From NCBI RefSeq assembly GCF_003473485.1, contig NC_053045.1:31966494-32030493 (forward strand): a DNA stretch of 64,000 nt, read 5' to 3'. Numbering within the stretch: position 1 is the stretch's first letter; each line of letters opens with the position of its first letter. A model generated the notes under the pieces. The model was not told where the DNA came from. It ran no database searches and saw only the letters and a list, made by a program, of their open reading frames with translations. Positions 23,791-37,600 of this stretch are shown one piece after another. The DNA is from Medicago truncatula (lineage: Eukaryota; Streptophyta; Magnoliopsida; Fabales; Fabaceae). Both the position numbers and the translations under genes were made by a program.

Positions 23791-24875
23791 AATTGATGCA
23801 ATCAGTGGAATAACTTGGAAGGTAATATAAATAACTGATTAATAGGTTAAACACTGTTGAGAATTGAGACCAACATGCAAGCCAAAACGTTCCCAGTAAC
23901 AACATGTTGGGTGGGATAATAGAGCTTTCCAAAGTTTTTTCTGAAGAGGAGAGCTTTTCAAAGTTGTACCAATGTCGTGATGTAGAAGTGGATTCTCACA
24001 ATTAACAATTAGATAAATTGCAACTTGAGAAGCCAATCAGCGGAAAGCACACAATGCAATTTGATTAACTTTGTGGAATTGAGAATTAGAAGTGGCGGTT
24101 GTGCTCTTTCTAGCAAACCCTAGCAGAGCATCTCCAAATCATTTGAAAATCTTATCATCTCCAAATCATATATTTTTCATGACGATAAACAAACACAAAT
24201 AAATTCTGATTTTTATTTTTTTATAAATTATTTTTTAAAATAATTTAGTTTTTTTGTACAATACAACTATATAAAATATATTTTTTGTTACCAAATTACC
24301 TCAATATTTTGATATTTATTTTCTCTCTCCTCTTACAAATTTATTTTTTGAAAATCTACTCTTAATAAATTTATCTCTAAATTATTGAATGTCAAAATCA
24401 TTTATATAAACATTTAGTAAAAAAAAAAATCACTTATATTAACATATATCCTTCATACATTAGTACTTCACACCCATGAAAATTATCCAAATAAAACAAG
24501 TTATACAATTAACATATTATAAAATCGTATAGGTCACAAAAACACTACCACAGCAAACAAAAACTTGTAAAACATATTTAAAGTTCAAATTATTTGGTCA
24601 CATAATTACAATATGTCCCCATATCTTTTCTTCTCACTTTACAAACTCTAACATGGAGTTTAATAGACGGCAAATAGATATGGTAATTCATGCTCTTACA
24701 AGCGAGACCATTTTATCAGCTAGTCCTACCATTTATTTTGCTGTTCTCAATTGTATTAACTCTCTTATTATAAATGAAATGTTATAAGGATCATTTTCCT
24801 AAAAAAAAATTATAAAAAAATTGTAAAAAAAAATAATTTTTTGTTTTCAGAAATTATTTCAGAGTTTTCTCTTTG
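23791..24875. other. Spacer without a recognised gene
   Basis: AT-rich intergenic DNA. No convincing coding region, structured RNA or repeat ends were seen. Confidence 0.4.
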
Positions 24876-24880
24876 AATAT

Positions 24881-25186
24881 TGAACCGTCAATATATTCCT
24901 AAGGGCTTGGAAGCCCTCCAAAAGGGTCCAGGAGCCCTCCATAAGTCACAGGACGCCCTCTCGGAAGGCTTAAATGCCCTAGACGCGCCCTTTTGTGGGC
25001 TCCGCCTCAATCAGCTTTTAGAAGTCTCTAGACTTAAAAGCCTACGTTGCTTGGGGCTTAAGTCACGAGAAATCAAGTCCATAATAGGCTATAAATACCT
25101 CCTTTAAAAGCCCTATGAAGGTATTACAAAAACAAACTAAATTCTAATTTCTAATATTATACTCACTGCAAGAACAAATATTAAAC
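24881..25186. mobile_element. Small solo LTR, family C (same as the element at 50386-54304)
   Basis: Starts TGAACCGTCAATATATTCCT and ends CTGCAAGAACA, with target duplication AATAT (24876-24880 and 25187-25191). The start matches TGGACCGTCATAATATTCCT of the 50 kb element, and the body has the same run of GGCCC/CCTC-rich motifs followed by GGCTATAAATACC, a possible LTR TATA box. It is a diverged, older solo copy of about 306 bp. Confidence 0.7.
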
Positions 25187-27171
25187 TTACTTTAAAATAT
25201 TATATTTCAAACACAGAAATTAGCATTTATGTTTTTATTTTTTAACATTTTTTTCCCTTTCTAAATAGTCATTTTCACTGTGAATAAGCTTTTATTTAAA
25301 ATCAAATTATTTAGATGGTATATCTTTATATCTTGATACTTAAATAGTTAAATAGAATCAAACTTTATTTACATCTTCTTTTGAAGAATGAAGTTGATTA
25401 AAAAATAATTTCAGCTTGCAATGGTACCACTAGGTCCCTCATGCTTTGGAGACTCAAAAATCGATGTGTATGGTCATGCATCATACTTTTTGTTTGAGAA
25501 ATGATATTTGAACATTATTTTGGGCTAATTTTTGTGACAACTTTATCTTTTATATTTATATTACGTTTTACTTTATCTCTCTATTATTTTGGTTTTTGTT
25601 CAAATACATACTTTTTCTGTGTAAATTATAGTTTTCCCAAACATTGTTAATAAAATAGTTGTTCAAATAACATTTCTCTTTTTATTTGTACTTTTTATCC
25701 GAGAAAAGTATCCAAAGTTATTTGTGGAAGGGGATCAGGTAGGTATCCAAAGTTACTTGCTGCATCAATATATGAATATGAAATATCTTTGGATTAAGTT
25801 TTTTTTTTCTCCTACAAAATCATAAATATTTAAGAGGTGGATGGGGGCATTGATAATATATGCAGGGGTTGAGGTTTGAACTCCGAACATTCCGCTTCTT
25901 ATATTTTAATGTATGAGCTCTAGTTACTCGACTACTAGAAAAAAAAAAAAAAAAAAAAAAGAAAGTAAAAGGTCCCTAGTAAAAGAGGTGGATGGCAGCA
26001 GTTGAAAGGCAACACACTAGGTCATTTTGGCGTACGTGGCTGTTGGATGTATTAACCATTAACCCCACCCATGTGCTTCATTGATTCAAGCTCAAATGCT
26101 ATGATGTGACCTAATATTATAAACTACAGCAATTTTAATTGATTGGAATAAGAGTTTGAAATTGATCTCGGTTTTTTTTTTTATCAGCAATTTATGGTCA
26201 GGAGAAGTCTTAAAATAGGGATATTTTAGCTTCAAAACTAAACATTGTGGTTTAGTTTAGTTTATAAGGAGAAAATCAAATATAGTTGTCCATTTTCTCC
26301 CTAGGGTTGCAACATTTTGGTATACTTCTCGAGTTCTTCTTGTATTCTTATCAAGTTGTATTATAGACTCAATTTGAAATTATTTCGCTAAATGGCTACA
26401 AATATAGCAAGTTTTCACGATTTTATAAGTTTTTTTTTTCACATATTGTTTATCATTTTTTTTATTATTCTGTTAGTACTTCACAGATCACAGAAAATAC
26501 TTAATTAGTTCAAAATTCAATTAAGAAGTAAGCAAACTCTAATAAAAATTATTTCACTCATTAATCAAACTCGAATATAACGATGAAACTCATTAATTCT
26601 TCAACCCGATTACTTGAATATTGTTTATTAGTGAAGGAGAGTGATTTTTTCTTGTAGAAATAGTTCTTAAACTTGTGCTAAAAAAATTGTTAATCTTTGT
26701 TTGGAAGTTCGGAAGGAGGTAATGGAAGGTTTTTTTTTTTCAAGGAGAAGGGTTTTTTTTTTTTTTTAGGGTTGATTAATATATATTTTAAATTTTGAGA
26801 GTATAATAGATATATTGAAATGATTTGAAAAAAAAATATTATTTAGACCCTCCAAAATTCTCCTTGAATACTTTTTTTTTTTTTTCAATATTAAAAAGAT
26901 TTTGTATTACGAGTAAAGGCAAACCTCACTTTTAGGTTGAAAAATCCTTCCTTTTATCATTTCATAATTATTTTTCTCAAAGTTCTCACATATGCTCTTA
27001 AACTCGCAAACAAGAGTTGGGATTTCTTAATTTCTCAAAAGAAATGTTTGCTTCATTTAGAGAGAGAGAAAAAAATACAAAAATATGTAGTGCGTTAAAT
27101 GATTTTCATCATTTATTATCATTATAATTTTTTTTTGTCTTTCTCTTTTCAAATGAAAGTCTCAATTTTTT

Positions 27172-27175
<4 letters not shown>

Positions 27176-27211
<36 letters not shown>
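27176..27211. repeat. A-tract of about 36 bases
   Basis: An uninterrupted run of A. It could be the tail of a retroposed sequence on + or a simple slippage product; no retroposed body was recognised upstream. Confidence 0.9.
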
Positions 27212-27217
<6 letters not shown>

Positions 27218-27374
27218 TCAACAAATTATTGTAGTGCAAATATCAATTTTTTTTATTTCCATTGGGTTGCCTCAATAGGAGGTAATCATATTAGAGATGT
27301 ACCATACACTAAACGTAGATACCTTTCACAAACGAAGTTTGAGCATTGTTTCACTATATTGTAGAAGTTCAGTT

Positions 27375-27975
27375 TGTTATGCTAAATTCAACTCTCGCCG
27401 GTAAACTATTCCCATTTAATTTTTTTTTTCAAAATACATTTTGTAATTATTAAGGACCTAACGAGTTCCTCTACGAAAGACTAAAATTGATGGGAATATA
27501 GAAAACATGTACATATAGTTGAATGAAACAAACGAATTACGTCAATGTAAATTGGTTTAGTTGATAACAAGTTGATTCATACTCTATAAAAGTGTGTGTT
27601 TAACTCCCATTATCAATATAAAAACTTCGTTGATGGATGATTTGTAAGTACATCTATCAATATTTTATGAATATTAAAGAATAACATGTTATGCTAAATC
27701 CAACTCTTATTAATAAATTATTCCCATTTAACTAATTTTTCAAAATATATTTTGTAATTATTGAGGACCCGCACATTCCCTAAGAAAAAGTTAAAATTAA
27801 TGGGAATGTAGAAAACAACGTGTACATATAGTTGAATGAAACAAGAGAATTACGTCATTGCAAGTTTGTTTAGTTGATTCATATTTTACAAGAACGTGTG
27901 TTCAATTCCCAATATAAATGTAAAAATCTCATTAACGTGTGATTTGTAAATATATCTATCAACGTTTTATGAATC
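27375..27975. repeat. Tandem duplication of an approximately 310-bp non-coding unit
   Basis: Two imperfect copies, about 27375-27685 and 27686-27975. Each runs from TGTTATGCTAAAT through CATATAGTTGAATGAAAC to TTGATTCATA and GATTTGTAA. Copies differ by substitutions and small indels. Confidence 0.75.
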
Positions 27976-28779
27976 TTGAAGCATGACCTGGTCAACCGCG
28001 AGGGATCTAAATTGCTTCTTCAAGGTAGTATTTTTTCTATTTATTTATTTTCACCATAAAAACAATTTGAAAGTGACTAGAAATACAAGAGAGAATAAAA
28101 TTGTCAATTTTGATTTTAACATAATTTCAAACAAGCCAAGTTAAAGAGAATACACTTGTGTGTGATTGATTAAGCCTTGAAAAAATGAATTATAAATCAA
28201 TTGATTTTATAAAAAATTAAGTAGTAGATAATAGTTTATATTTGAATAATGTAAACATTAAAATGAGTCGAGTAATAAGTTTAAATTTAAAAATCATGTC
28301 ATGACTCATGAGTCAAACAGAAAAAACTACAAATACCATCTTTGAAATTTGAATAGATTCTATGGAGTCAAAATTAATTCTTCTTAGTTCTTAAGCACAC
28401 CGAAACAAATCATAATGATAAGCAAATGGTAATATTATATATATTACACCACCATCATCATTCTGTAAAAATACAAATTAGCTGCGGGCTACCATTTGTT
28501 TAGCCACTTTCAGCAATTCAAAGTACAACCTTCATTACATTAGTTATATATAATAATGTATCAATATCAAACCCTAACATCAATAACCAAGACAAATCAA
28601 CACCTAGTCACAATTAACTTGTCATTTTCTCTCTATCCCCATCCATCATCTCATTCTCAATAAAGCATCAAGTCAAAAAACACCAACTAAAAACAGTAAG
28701 AAAAATTAACCTTTCTCAACCAACATTAAAAAATATATATTAGAATTAGCATATGATAATGTCATTGATATATTATATA

Positions 28780-30929
28780 TTAAACCCTAAAATTCTTTCC
28801 AGTGAAAGTTTGACCAAATTGCCAACTAGGAGGAGCAATGTTCCAAGATGTTGAAGATCTACGGTCACTGCTTGAAACACGAAAGGACAAAGCCTGGCCC
28901 ACTAAAACCGCGTTGGATTGCCAGTTCTGACCCCAGTTTCGGCTCAGTGGCATCCACCCGGTTCGAGTGCCTTTCACGTACGCGCGCACGATATCACCAG
29001 CACCTGCTACGTTGCTAATTAGCACCAGGTTAAAGTAACGGAATCCGTTCACGGTGAATCTTATTCCACCGCGCTTTCTGCATGGCACCCTGTGTAAATA
29101 TCAACAAAATACGTCACCATTTTTGACTTTTCACTTATCTTTTTTATTTTTACACATGCTAGCTATACCCTACCATAATTAATTCCAATTTCTACTTTTT
29201 CCGTACAGTCTATATCACTACACTTTAATTATCCAATTTTCATATAGTTGAGTGAGTGGATATCTATATTAAATAGAAATCGACGTGGTTAAGAAAAATT
29301 AATTAATTAATTTGGGTGCATTGACGTAGGTAATTTCACTGTAGGTGACCAAAAAAGTAAAAGAAAAATGATTCCAAAAGTATAAAATATGAGACACTAA
29401 CATGGAAAGAATGAAAAAGAAAGGAACATAATTTTTCAAGTATGTATATGACTAAGCTTAATGAATAAACAGCATTATCACTTGAGTTTGTACGAACAAT
29501 TTTAGTACGAAAAACAAGGAAAAAGTGAATGTCCAATAGAAAAAAGATACGTGTGTAAGAGAATCCTTTACCCGAAGGAAGGAACACTACCCCACTTCAT
29601 GAATCAGACACACACACACAGATCATGTGAGAAGTGCAGAAATTTACATAGCCAAAAAGTCGAAAACACCATCATATTGACTAGAGCCAACCATATACAG
29701 AAAGGAGTGAAGTAACTAGGGTCAATAATATAAGCTACTTTTCTTTTTTCATTAACTGTGATGAGACTCGACTCCTACCACAACTAATTTCTTAACTATA
29801 AACATCATTTTCCATAGAAAAAGTCAAATAATATAAGCTAGTACTTTTCTTTTTCATTAATTGAGGGAGTACTCTATACTACTAAAAAAATTAAGGTCGT
29901 TAAAATATATTCCTGGTAGTTTATATATTATTTAGATTTTATTTTGGTCCTCTAAAATATTTTCTTTTCATTTTAGTCATTTAAGTCACAGACAAAGTAC
30001 TATACACTTTGTCTCTATAAATTGTTTTTTGTTCTAACAGCATTATAGACTTTATTTAAAAAGTTAAACCAAATGCTTTTCCTTGTATCACAAACTTAAG
30101 CACCAAAGTAAAAAATAAAATAAACTTAGAGACCTAAATAACTTAAAAGATAAAATGCATGTATAACTTAATTAATCTAAAATTAAAAATGAAGTTTATA
30201 CCAAAATTTTTATAAAATGCAGTGGTAAAAGAGGAAAAGAAGGGTTTAGAATTCCTAGCTCAACTGACAAATGTTAAAATTGTAAGGCCGTAAGTTGTGA
30301 TCCGGGTTCGAACTCAGGACCTCATAGTTGTGAGTGAACTAACCTGCGGTAAGCAACAGGGACAATACCAGCACGATACTCGGCAATCTTAAGAAACATA
30401 GGCATAGCAAGATCAAAATGAGGACGAGGAGGGTTACACCAACCACCATTATCACTTGCTTGAGCAAAATTAGGAGGACAAAAGTTAGTAGCAGTAATGA
30501 AAATTGAAGGACTCCCAGAATGACACCACTCTTTGTCATTTGCACACTTTATCTCAAAACAAGCACCACAGCTTAAACCATTGTTGAACAAAGCAGTGCT
30601 TAATGCTGCTGTGTTCACTCCGTAACCTTGACTGTACAAATTTCCGTACCCACATGCTCCTCCTAAAAACACCAACAGAAAAAATTAACATAAACATAGT
30701 AACATTTCACTGTTTTTTATGTTTAATTAGGTACATTGTAATTATTTGTAAGTAGTTTATGTACATGTTTGTATTACATACCCATGGTGCCAGAAGCATC
30801 AGATCCACCATAGAAAGTAGCATGAGCATCTTGCCATTGACCACCAGAGTAAACACCAGGAATTCTAGCTTGAACAATGTACATTGAAGTGATAATTATG
30901 AAAGCAATGTAGAGCATTTTGGCCACCAT
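28780..30929 (-). CDS. EXPA: Alpha-expansin
   Basis: Three exons on the minus strand (30929-30782, 30662-30344, 29089-28780) encode 258 residues, the usual alpha-expansin length. Residues 1-21 ([21 protein letters not shown]) form a signal peptide. The family entry motif [20 protein letters not shown] starts at residue 37. The double-psi beta-barrel domain has conserved cysteines and the HFD motif (131-133). The C-terminal CBM63-like domain follows ([40 protein letters not shown]). Expansins are secreted to the wall and loosen cellulose-xyloglucan contacts without hydrolysis. Both introns sit at positions common in alpha-expansins; intron 2 is long (1.25 kb). No lesion was seen. The exact EXPA number cannot be given. 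Confidence 0.93.
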
Positions 30930-33135
30930 AGCTATTTCAAGTATTTTTGTTCTTCTTTTCCGAATGAGAAAATTATAAGTAACAAAGAACCTACCCTAGA
31001 GTAGAGATTGATTGGGAGGTGAGAGTTGATTGGGCAGTGAGAGTGTGGGAGAGTGGGAGTACTTATGGAGTTGGGAAGTGCTGGTTTACAACTTGCATTG
31101 TAGGGGTCATTTTTGGAATTTTATTCATATTTTTCTTTTAGCTCATTATTAATGCTACCCTTGTCTAAATATATTAATATTACTCATTTATTTTCAAAAA
31201 ATTAAATGAAACAAAAATGGTTCTTTGCTATGTTAGATACTCTCATCTTGAACACGTACACACCACGTTCCAATTGTTTTCAAACGTGTACTCGATTGCG
31301 TGTGGGCTCTACTACTTTTCTTGGAGAGTGAAACTAACGCTTTTAACATGAGCGTGTTGTGTCAAGTACCATTTTTCAGAAATATGATGACTTTTTTTGC
31401 GTATTTAGCTTGGAGGTGGATGGACAAAAGTGCCCTTCACATTTAGATGAGGTTAGATGACACCAGAAAGCAAAACCTGGGGATATAAGTGGGAAAAGGT
31501 GAAGGCTCCTTCGTTTTGTGACTGTGTCTTAGAGCGTAGATTATTGATACAAGAAAGTGGGACTTCAAAAAAGTGACAAAAATAAAGTTAAAGGGAGAAA
31601 ATGGGAAGGGTAAAAAGTTAAAATGACCTAAGATTTAAAGGGGAACTGTTTAAGGCGTGATTAGCGGGTGTAATTGGGGGATGTGGGTGGGGCCAAAGAT
31701 TTTATTGGTTACACCATAGAGTATAGACAAATTCTATCTTACACTTTATTTTGTTAGAGAGTAGAAAAAGTTATTGCATTCATTATAGTAGTAGAGATAC
31801 GAGATGAAATCGTAATATGAATATGAAAATTATTATGATGCAAAATCACTCTAGTAAAGCTATGAGCGATTTCGTTGACTTATCTCCATAAAGACTGTCT
31901 ACTACAGTTTTGGAGTCAAGTTCAAAGTCCACAATACCTAGTTGCAGATTTGTTAATAAAAAATATTTCATATCATTTATAATTGTAATAACTAATTCTT
32001 ATTTACCAACTTTTTTTTTGAATTTTAATTATTTATTATAGAAAATATTGATTATCTTTTATGATAAAATGTAAAAAATTAGTATGATAATTATAAACAA
32101 TAAAATGATATTTTTTTATGAAATAGTATTTTTTTTTTAGGGAAAATTACATTTTTAATCTATTAATTTAATTTCAGGTAACAGTTTGGTCCTTTAAGTG
32201 TTCTATATATTTTATTCTATGACAATGCTGCTTAAATTTTGACCACAACTTACGTTAACGGACCACTAAGTGGGTGTTTGGATTAGTTTTTAGAGGTTCA
32301 TTTTCACTTTTCAATGCATTTTAAACGCGAAAATTGTAAAACTGAGATTTCTATCTTTTAGAAGAAGAAAAAAACCACATCTAGAAGCCTTCCATGCATT
32401 CCCAATCAATCACTAAGTTAGGTTCTTGCAGTTGAGAATGTAATTTGATTGATGTTGATTTATAAAAATTAAGAGAAAACAAACCCTCTCTTATATATCT
32501 ATTTTTTTGCTAATCCAAATCAATTATATCATTGTATCAGTCGTATGGACAAGTAACATTACAAGTATATACTTACAAACCAGCTTGGTTTGTTGTTGAA
32601 ATTTTAAACAATTTTGAAGTATTGATACCATACATGACACATTTCCAACTACAAGCAGCCAAATAATAAATCTCATCACCCAACAATGTTAAAATGGTAC
32701 CCAGCTGGGGGGTAGTTTGGAGATTGGTAGAGAAGCAGGAAAAATCCAACAAAACGACACAAGAGGGATTGAGAATCCAACGTGTAGGGTGGGTGGGTCC
32801 TAAGGGAGGGATTGAAAATCAAATCAAAACTCCTCTATTTAATTAGTCTCCCATAATTATCGGTCCTTGAACCACGTAAATTGGGTCACACTAGACATTC
32901 CATATTCTAACACGAACCTTTCCCTCTCTTTCGGTATGAATATCTCAAACCGTAAACATGCACAGCAATGAAGCTTCATGGTTAAAGTCAAGACTCAAAC
33001 ATGTTTGTTCACACTTTTGGTTTTACTACAAAAATTGTGATTTACGTGTGTTCCTTCCTTCTTTCTCATATTAGCATATACATCTAAGTTTTACACTTTA
33101 CCTATGGGTGTTATTCCTTGACCTTGATCCTCGCC
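30930..33135. other. Expansin upstream region and intergenic DNA
   Basis: Promoter side of the minus-strand expansin, with a GAGAG/GTGGGAG-rich leader at about 31010-31075. A GTGTTTGGATTAG motif near 32273 suggests a MITE remnant without a visible partner end. No other gene was found. Confidence 0.45.
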
Positions 33136-33315
33136 TATGAAGCACGAACACTCTTTGAATTAGGCGTGTCTTGGTGACAGACATGTGTCGTATCTGACAC
33201 CGACACATATATAATTACATTGAATCATGTGATTTTATCAATTTATTAGCGGTGTCGGTGTTTCAGAGAGTATCTCCACCGTGTCCAATGTCTTTGTCCA
33301 TTTTCATGCTTCATA
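33136..33315. repeat. Small MITE with TATGAAGCAYGAA ends
   Basis: The 180-bp element begins TATGAAGCACGAA and ends TTTTCATGCTTCATA, giving a terminal inverted repeat of about 13 bp. The inside contains paired GACACCGACAC and GTGTCGGTG motifs, so the whole can fold. A diverged relative is at 2816-2979. Confidence 0.65.
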
Positions 33316-34074
33316 TATCCTAACTTAATTTGTTTTATAGTTTAAAACTAAATAGAAGTAAATTCTTGTGTTTCATAATTTGCGATTTTTATATGTTTTT
33401 ATGTGAATTCATATTCCTTAAGGTTAGGAATTCTGCTTTCACGCATTTGAGACATCGTATTGAAAGAAAAAAAAATTACAAATTAAAATACTAAGTTTGA
33501 ATCTAAATCATTTGGTTAAGATGGAACAACCATCTATGTTTGACATACAAGATCATATGACTATAGGAGACAAATATATTTTAATATGTGAGTAATTTGT
33601 ATGTAACTATGCATATCTCCTTTTATAAATATTTGTACAATTTAACAAAATTTCACCTTACAGGAGTTTAGTTGGAAGATAAGTAAAATCATGTCAAATA
33701 ATCTAGAAAAATCATTTCCTTGAAATATAATTAAGTTGGGTTTGAAGAACTGCATCTAACAAGATCAGTTTCCTGCTTGTCTGCAGGATATTGTCATTAT
33801 TCATCATTTATGTATATCTTGGAGTGGGAGAACTTTCTCAGTTTGTCAAAATATCACAGTTCACATGGAATGGAAAAGAATGCAATTTTGGATTCACAGC
33901 CAAACAAGGAAATTCGAAGTAAAAGCTCAAGTTTAACTCCAAACAAAAGCTCCAATTTGTCATGGGATTGGGGAAATCACGTTCCCAAACATATGTACTA
34001 TAATTCGTTTGCTTTTGTACAAAGTATCAGTCAAGTATACATTGAAGACTATCCTTAGCTTTTAGGCTATGTTT
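33316..34074. other. Spacer without a recognised gene
   Basis: A 90-codon open frame at 33784-34058 has no family resemblance I know and no obvious splice context. I treat it as chance. Confidence 0.35.
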
Positions 34075-34682
34075 GGTTTGGAGAAGAAAGTTAAAGGAAA
34101 GAAAGTGTAAGGATAGATAGTAGAAGGAAAGAAAGGTAGAAGAAAGTGAGATGATTTGTTTAGTTGTTTGGTATGAAAGACATTGAATAGATTGTGAGAG
34201 GAAAGAAAGATATGTATATTTGCAAAATTACATTTATAACCTTAAAAGGTTTTAACTGAATGTGTTAATTTCAAATTAATTATGCTATCTACACATTTAA
34301 ATATATTTTATTAATATTTTTCAATTTACATAACATTTGTTAAAAATTTTGTTAATGACCTTTTTGTTCAAAAGATCATGCCAAGAGAAATTTTTTTGGA
34401 GCATGATCCTAAAGCATTGCTTATCAGACCATTGCCTTGGTTCAACATAGTAGTAATATTTATAATACAGCAAGGGTATTTTTGACATTTTTCCAAAAAG
34501 TGAATGTTTCTTCTGTGTTTCCGTCCAAAATAGGGAGGAAAGATTTTGAACATGGGTCCCACCTCAAACTTTCTTTCCTCTACTTTTTGAAGTGCTTCCA
34601 AACTATGGAAAGTCAATCTTCCCACAAACTTTCTTTCCTTCTTCAATCTTTCCTTTATATTTCTCTGGATCCAAACGCAGCC
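34075..34682. mobile_element. Tourist-like (PIF/Harbinger) MITE
   Basis: Starts GGCTATGTTTGGTTTGG and ends GGATCCAAACGCAGCC, an imperfect inverted repeat. It is flanked by TTA on both sides (34072-34074 and 34683-34685), the target duplication expected of PIF/Harbinger elements. The left part is rich in GAAAGAAAG and the right part in CTTTCTTTCC, so the subterminal regions also pair. Non-coding. Confidence 0.7.
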
Positions 34683-37600
34683 TTAGAGCACATATGTCTG
34701 AGGGTAGCTAGCACAACGAAGTTAACATGGGTCAATCTAACAATAAAACAATTTTTTTCATAACAATCTGGCAAATCAACTCAACAAATCATGAATCTAT
34801 CGAAATATAAAAGGGCTCGGCGAAAACCACAACTTCAATGATGGAAGGGTCAACATAAACAAAATCAGTACGTATCTCGAACCACAATGAGTTCTCCCTA
34901 TAAACAGATAGTGTGAAACATGATCATTCAACACATTATGGACTAAAACATCAATTTGACGAAGACAAGTTTAAGGAGGTGTTAATTTCAAGCGCAAGTT
35001 CGATCGAAAATAATTCACTAAAGTGACTGCCACGATCATAGTCGGTCATTGAAGTGACAATTATTTAGTTTTTTTTTTATCAATAAATGATAGCTCTCAC
35101 AAAAGAACTAAAAGTCACATACTTAAAAATTGAAGTGTACTCCTAAAAAGTAAGTGACTCAAGTTTTTCAAAACATTATGTATATCTTCCATTGTCTTTG
35201 AATTCTTTTCAATTATGTAATCTAACTTTTAAACAATCTATTTCCCCATTAATCTTTCAATTCCAAACATTGTTTTTACATTCTTTTATTTACTCGCAAA
35301 TTTGCTTTTCAAGTCATTTTCAATTATGCGATTTAACTTTCGAGTCATTTATTTATGCCTCTAAAATCAAAGTCTTTTTACATTCAAACTCTTTAATTTC
35401 AATCATCATTTCAATTCAAGTCATTTAATTTTTGAAGCGAATTAACCTTAATTTTTTTTAGTCAATTTCAACTATAAAACCCGAATTCAATTCGAAGACA
35501 TTTTAAAGTGACCTCGTAAAATGTGAGTCTACCGATTAATTTGTTTGTTATCACATCCTCACTTGTACCAGGGTAACAATTTTTTTGATAAATTAATAAG
35601 AATAGAATGGGAGGTATGTATCATCTATCAAGGCTCAATAGAAAGCTAGCCAGACACATATACACTACACATAACCAGTCACATACTAAAAGAAGACAAT
35701 AATTCATTGTTAAACCTAACTAAAGAAGACAATAATTCATCGTTAAACCTAACTACCCTATAAGCTTATTTTATACGTCCTTAATTAAGTATTATTATAA
35801 CGGCATTACCGTTGATATAAAACTATTAGTATCGTTGAGTAATGACCCTTGTGGGGGGTGAAACGGGGTCCTAGCTAACTTGTCACAATTTACATTGGGT
35901 TCTCTCTTTTAATAAATATTTAGGCCTCTTTATTGTTTGCTTGTAATAATACATCTAAACTAAATTGGGGGACATCACGCATGCAATGGCTTAAATTCAA
36001 ATTGTGTTAATGCAATAACCATAATAAGGTTAAATCATATGGGAAAATGATAATGACTAAGGGGTAACAAAAGGTGGGTGAATCAACAAATAAAAAGAGG
36101 GTGTGCTTAGCATTGGCGTTAGGTGAATTTGGTGGTGGGGCTGTCACATCCTCTCTCCACGCTTTCTCCCTTCAAAGACACACCAATGCCATGTGCTTCC
36201 CACGCAGATCGTGCATGCTAAAAGAAGATCTTGTAGTTACTCCAAACATTATGATACACGCGAGCCAATTAGGACAGTACACGTAAACCTTCATTATGCG
36301 TGCGGTTGTAAAATATGATACATGGAGGACCAAATTGGGGTGCCGTTTAATTTGGGAAAGGGAAGTTCTTTCTCTTGATGGAAAAGTTTAATAATAGCGA
36401 TTGATTTAATATTTTTTTATGTGGATGGCTTGGATCTATTACCCGATAATGGTTTAAAACTTTTTGTTGGCTATTGTGTAACAAAAAAACTGACCTCACC
36501 AGACTATTAAAAAACAATTATGCATTTATTTTATTTATTGTTTTATTTTAATAGAGACAAGGCATCTGGGTCCAAAGCAAACTGGATTCACTATGCCAAC
36601 AAAAATTGGTGGTGTCAAAAAATGACAGATATCAAGGTTTATTCATGAAGGATCGGTTGGTCCATGAGTGTACTAAATACAATTTCGTTGTTGGTGTGAG
36701 CCCATTGAAGGAGAAGCAGAAATCGGACAAAAGATGGGAGTAGCTAGACAGGGTTCAATTGTTCGTTCCTTAACCATGGAAGAACAAATTGAAACCTTGA
36801 TTGATGTATATGATTGATGAACTGAAAAAAATAATTAGAAATTAAGATCTCCTCTGTGAACAAAAGTATGGAAGTTGAGGTAAATTCCTTGAGGAAACCA
36901 GATGAAAAAAATGGCAGAAATGGAACGCGAGAAGAAGAAGAACAAATTTTCATGTTTTAATCAATCAATAGTGTGTGACGTGTACTTTGTGGTGTGCTGA
37001 AGAAATGAGGAGGTGCAATAACTGAGTTTTTTTTTTTTTTTTTTTTGCCAGTTCAAAACTGATAGGTGTCCTGGGTAAAGGGACTGTCCCATGGTGGGAA
37101 ACAAGTCTCCTTTCACAAATTAAACGGCACCCCAGATTGGATATGAAGCTTTCATTGTGCATTGCTAATCACCTTTCCTTCTCCTCCAATTACTGATTTG
37201 TCACCCCTAAGCACACAATCTTCTAAGGTGAGAAAAAACATAAGATGAGCTTCGATTGTATTGGTCTGTTTTTTTTTTAAGTGTTTATTGAAACAATATG
37301 AATGCAGTGGTTAAAAACAAACGAAGATAGAGCAATTTATAATAGTTTTTCTACGAATCGAGGGTAGTCTAGTTCATTTGCATTTATAAGAGATTTTACT
37401 AAAATCACTAAAGATTACAAATGCTCAAGCACATAAGCAAAATACTTCAAATGTTCAATCACACAAGAAAGAGACTTCATCTACTCAATCACAGCTGAAA
37501 GAGACTTCTCCAGTCTAACTTAACATGAGGTGTAAACAAATACAAATTAGCATGGACTCTTAAAATTTAAGAATTTCTAAGATATAAAGTTTTTAAGAAG

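Larger units (their letters stand above)
25192..28779. other. Long AT-rich intergenic region
   Basis: Contains many A and T runs (for example about 25940-25960 and 27176-27211) and the duplication at 27375-27975. No gene is supported. The last few hundred bases form the 3' flank of the expansin gene. Confidence 0.5.

Noticed and set aside
33784-34058. Open frame of about 90 codons before the Tourist-like MITE.
   Set aside because: No family resemblance, no splice or promoter context, and codon use like the surrounding AT-rich DNA.
34437-34763. Open frame of 108 codons.
   Set aside because: It overlaps the MITE at 34075-34682 and runs through its inverted end.
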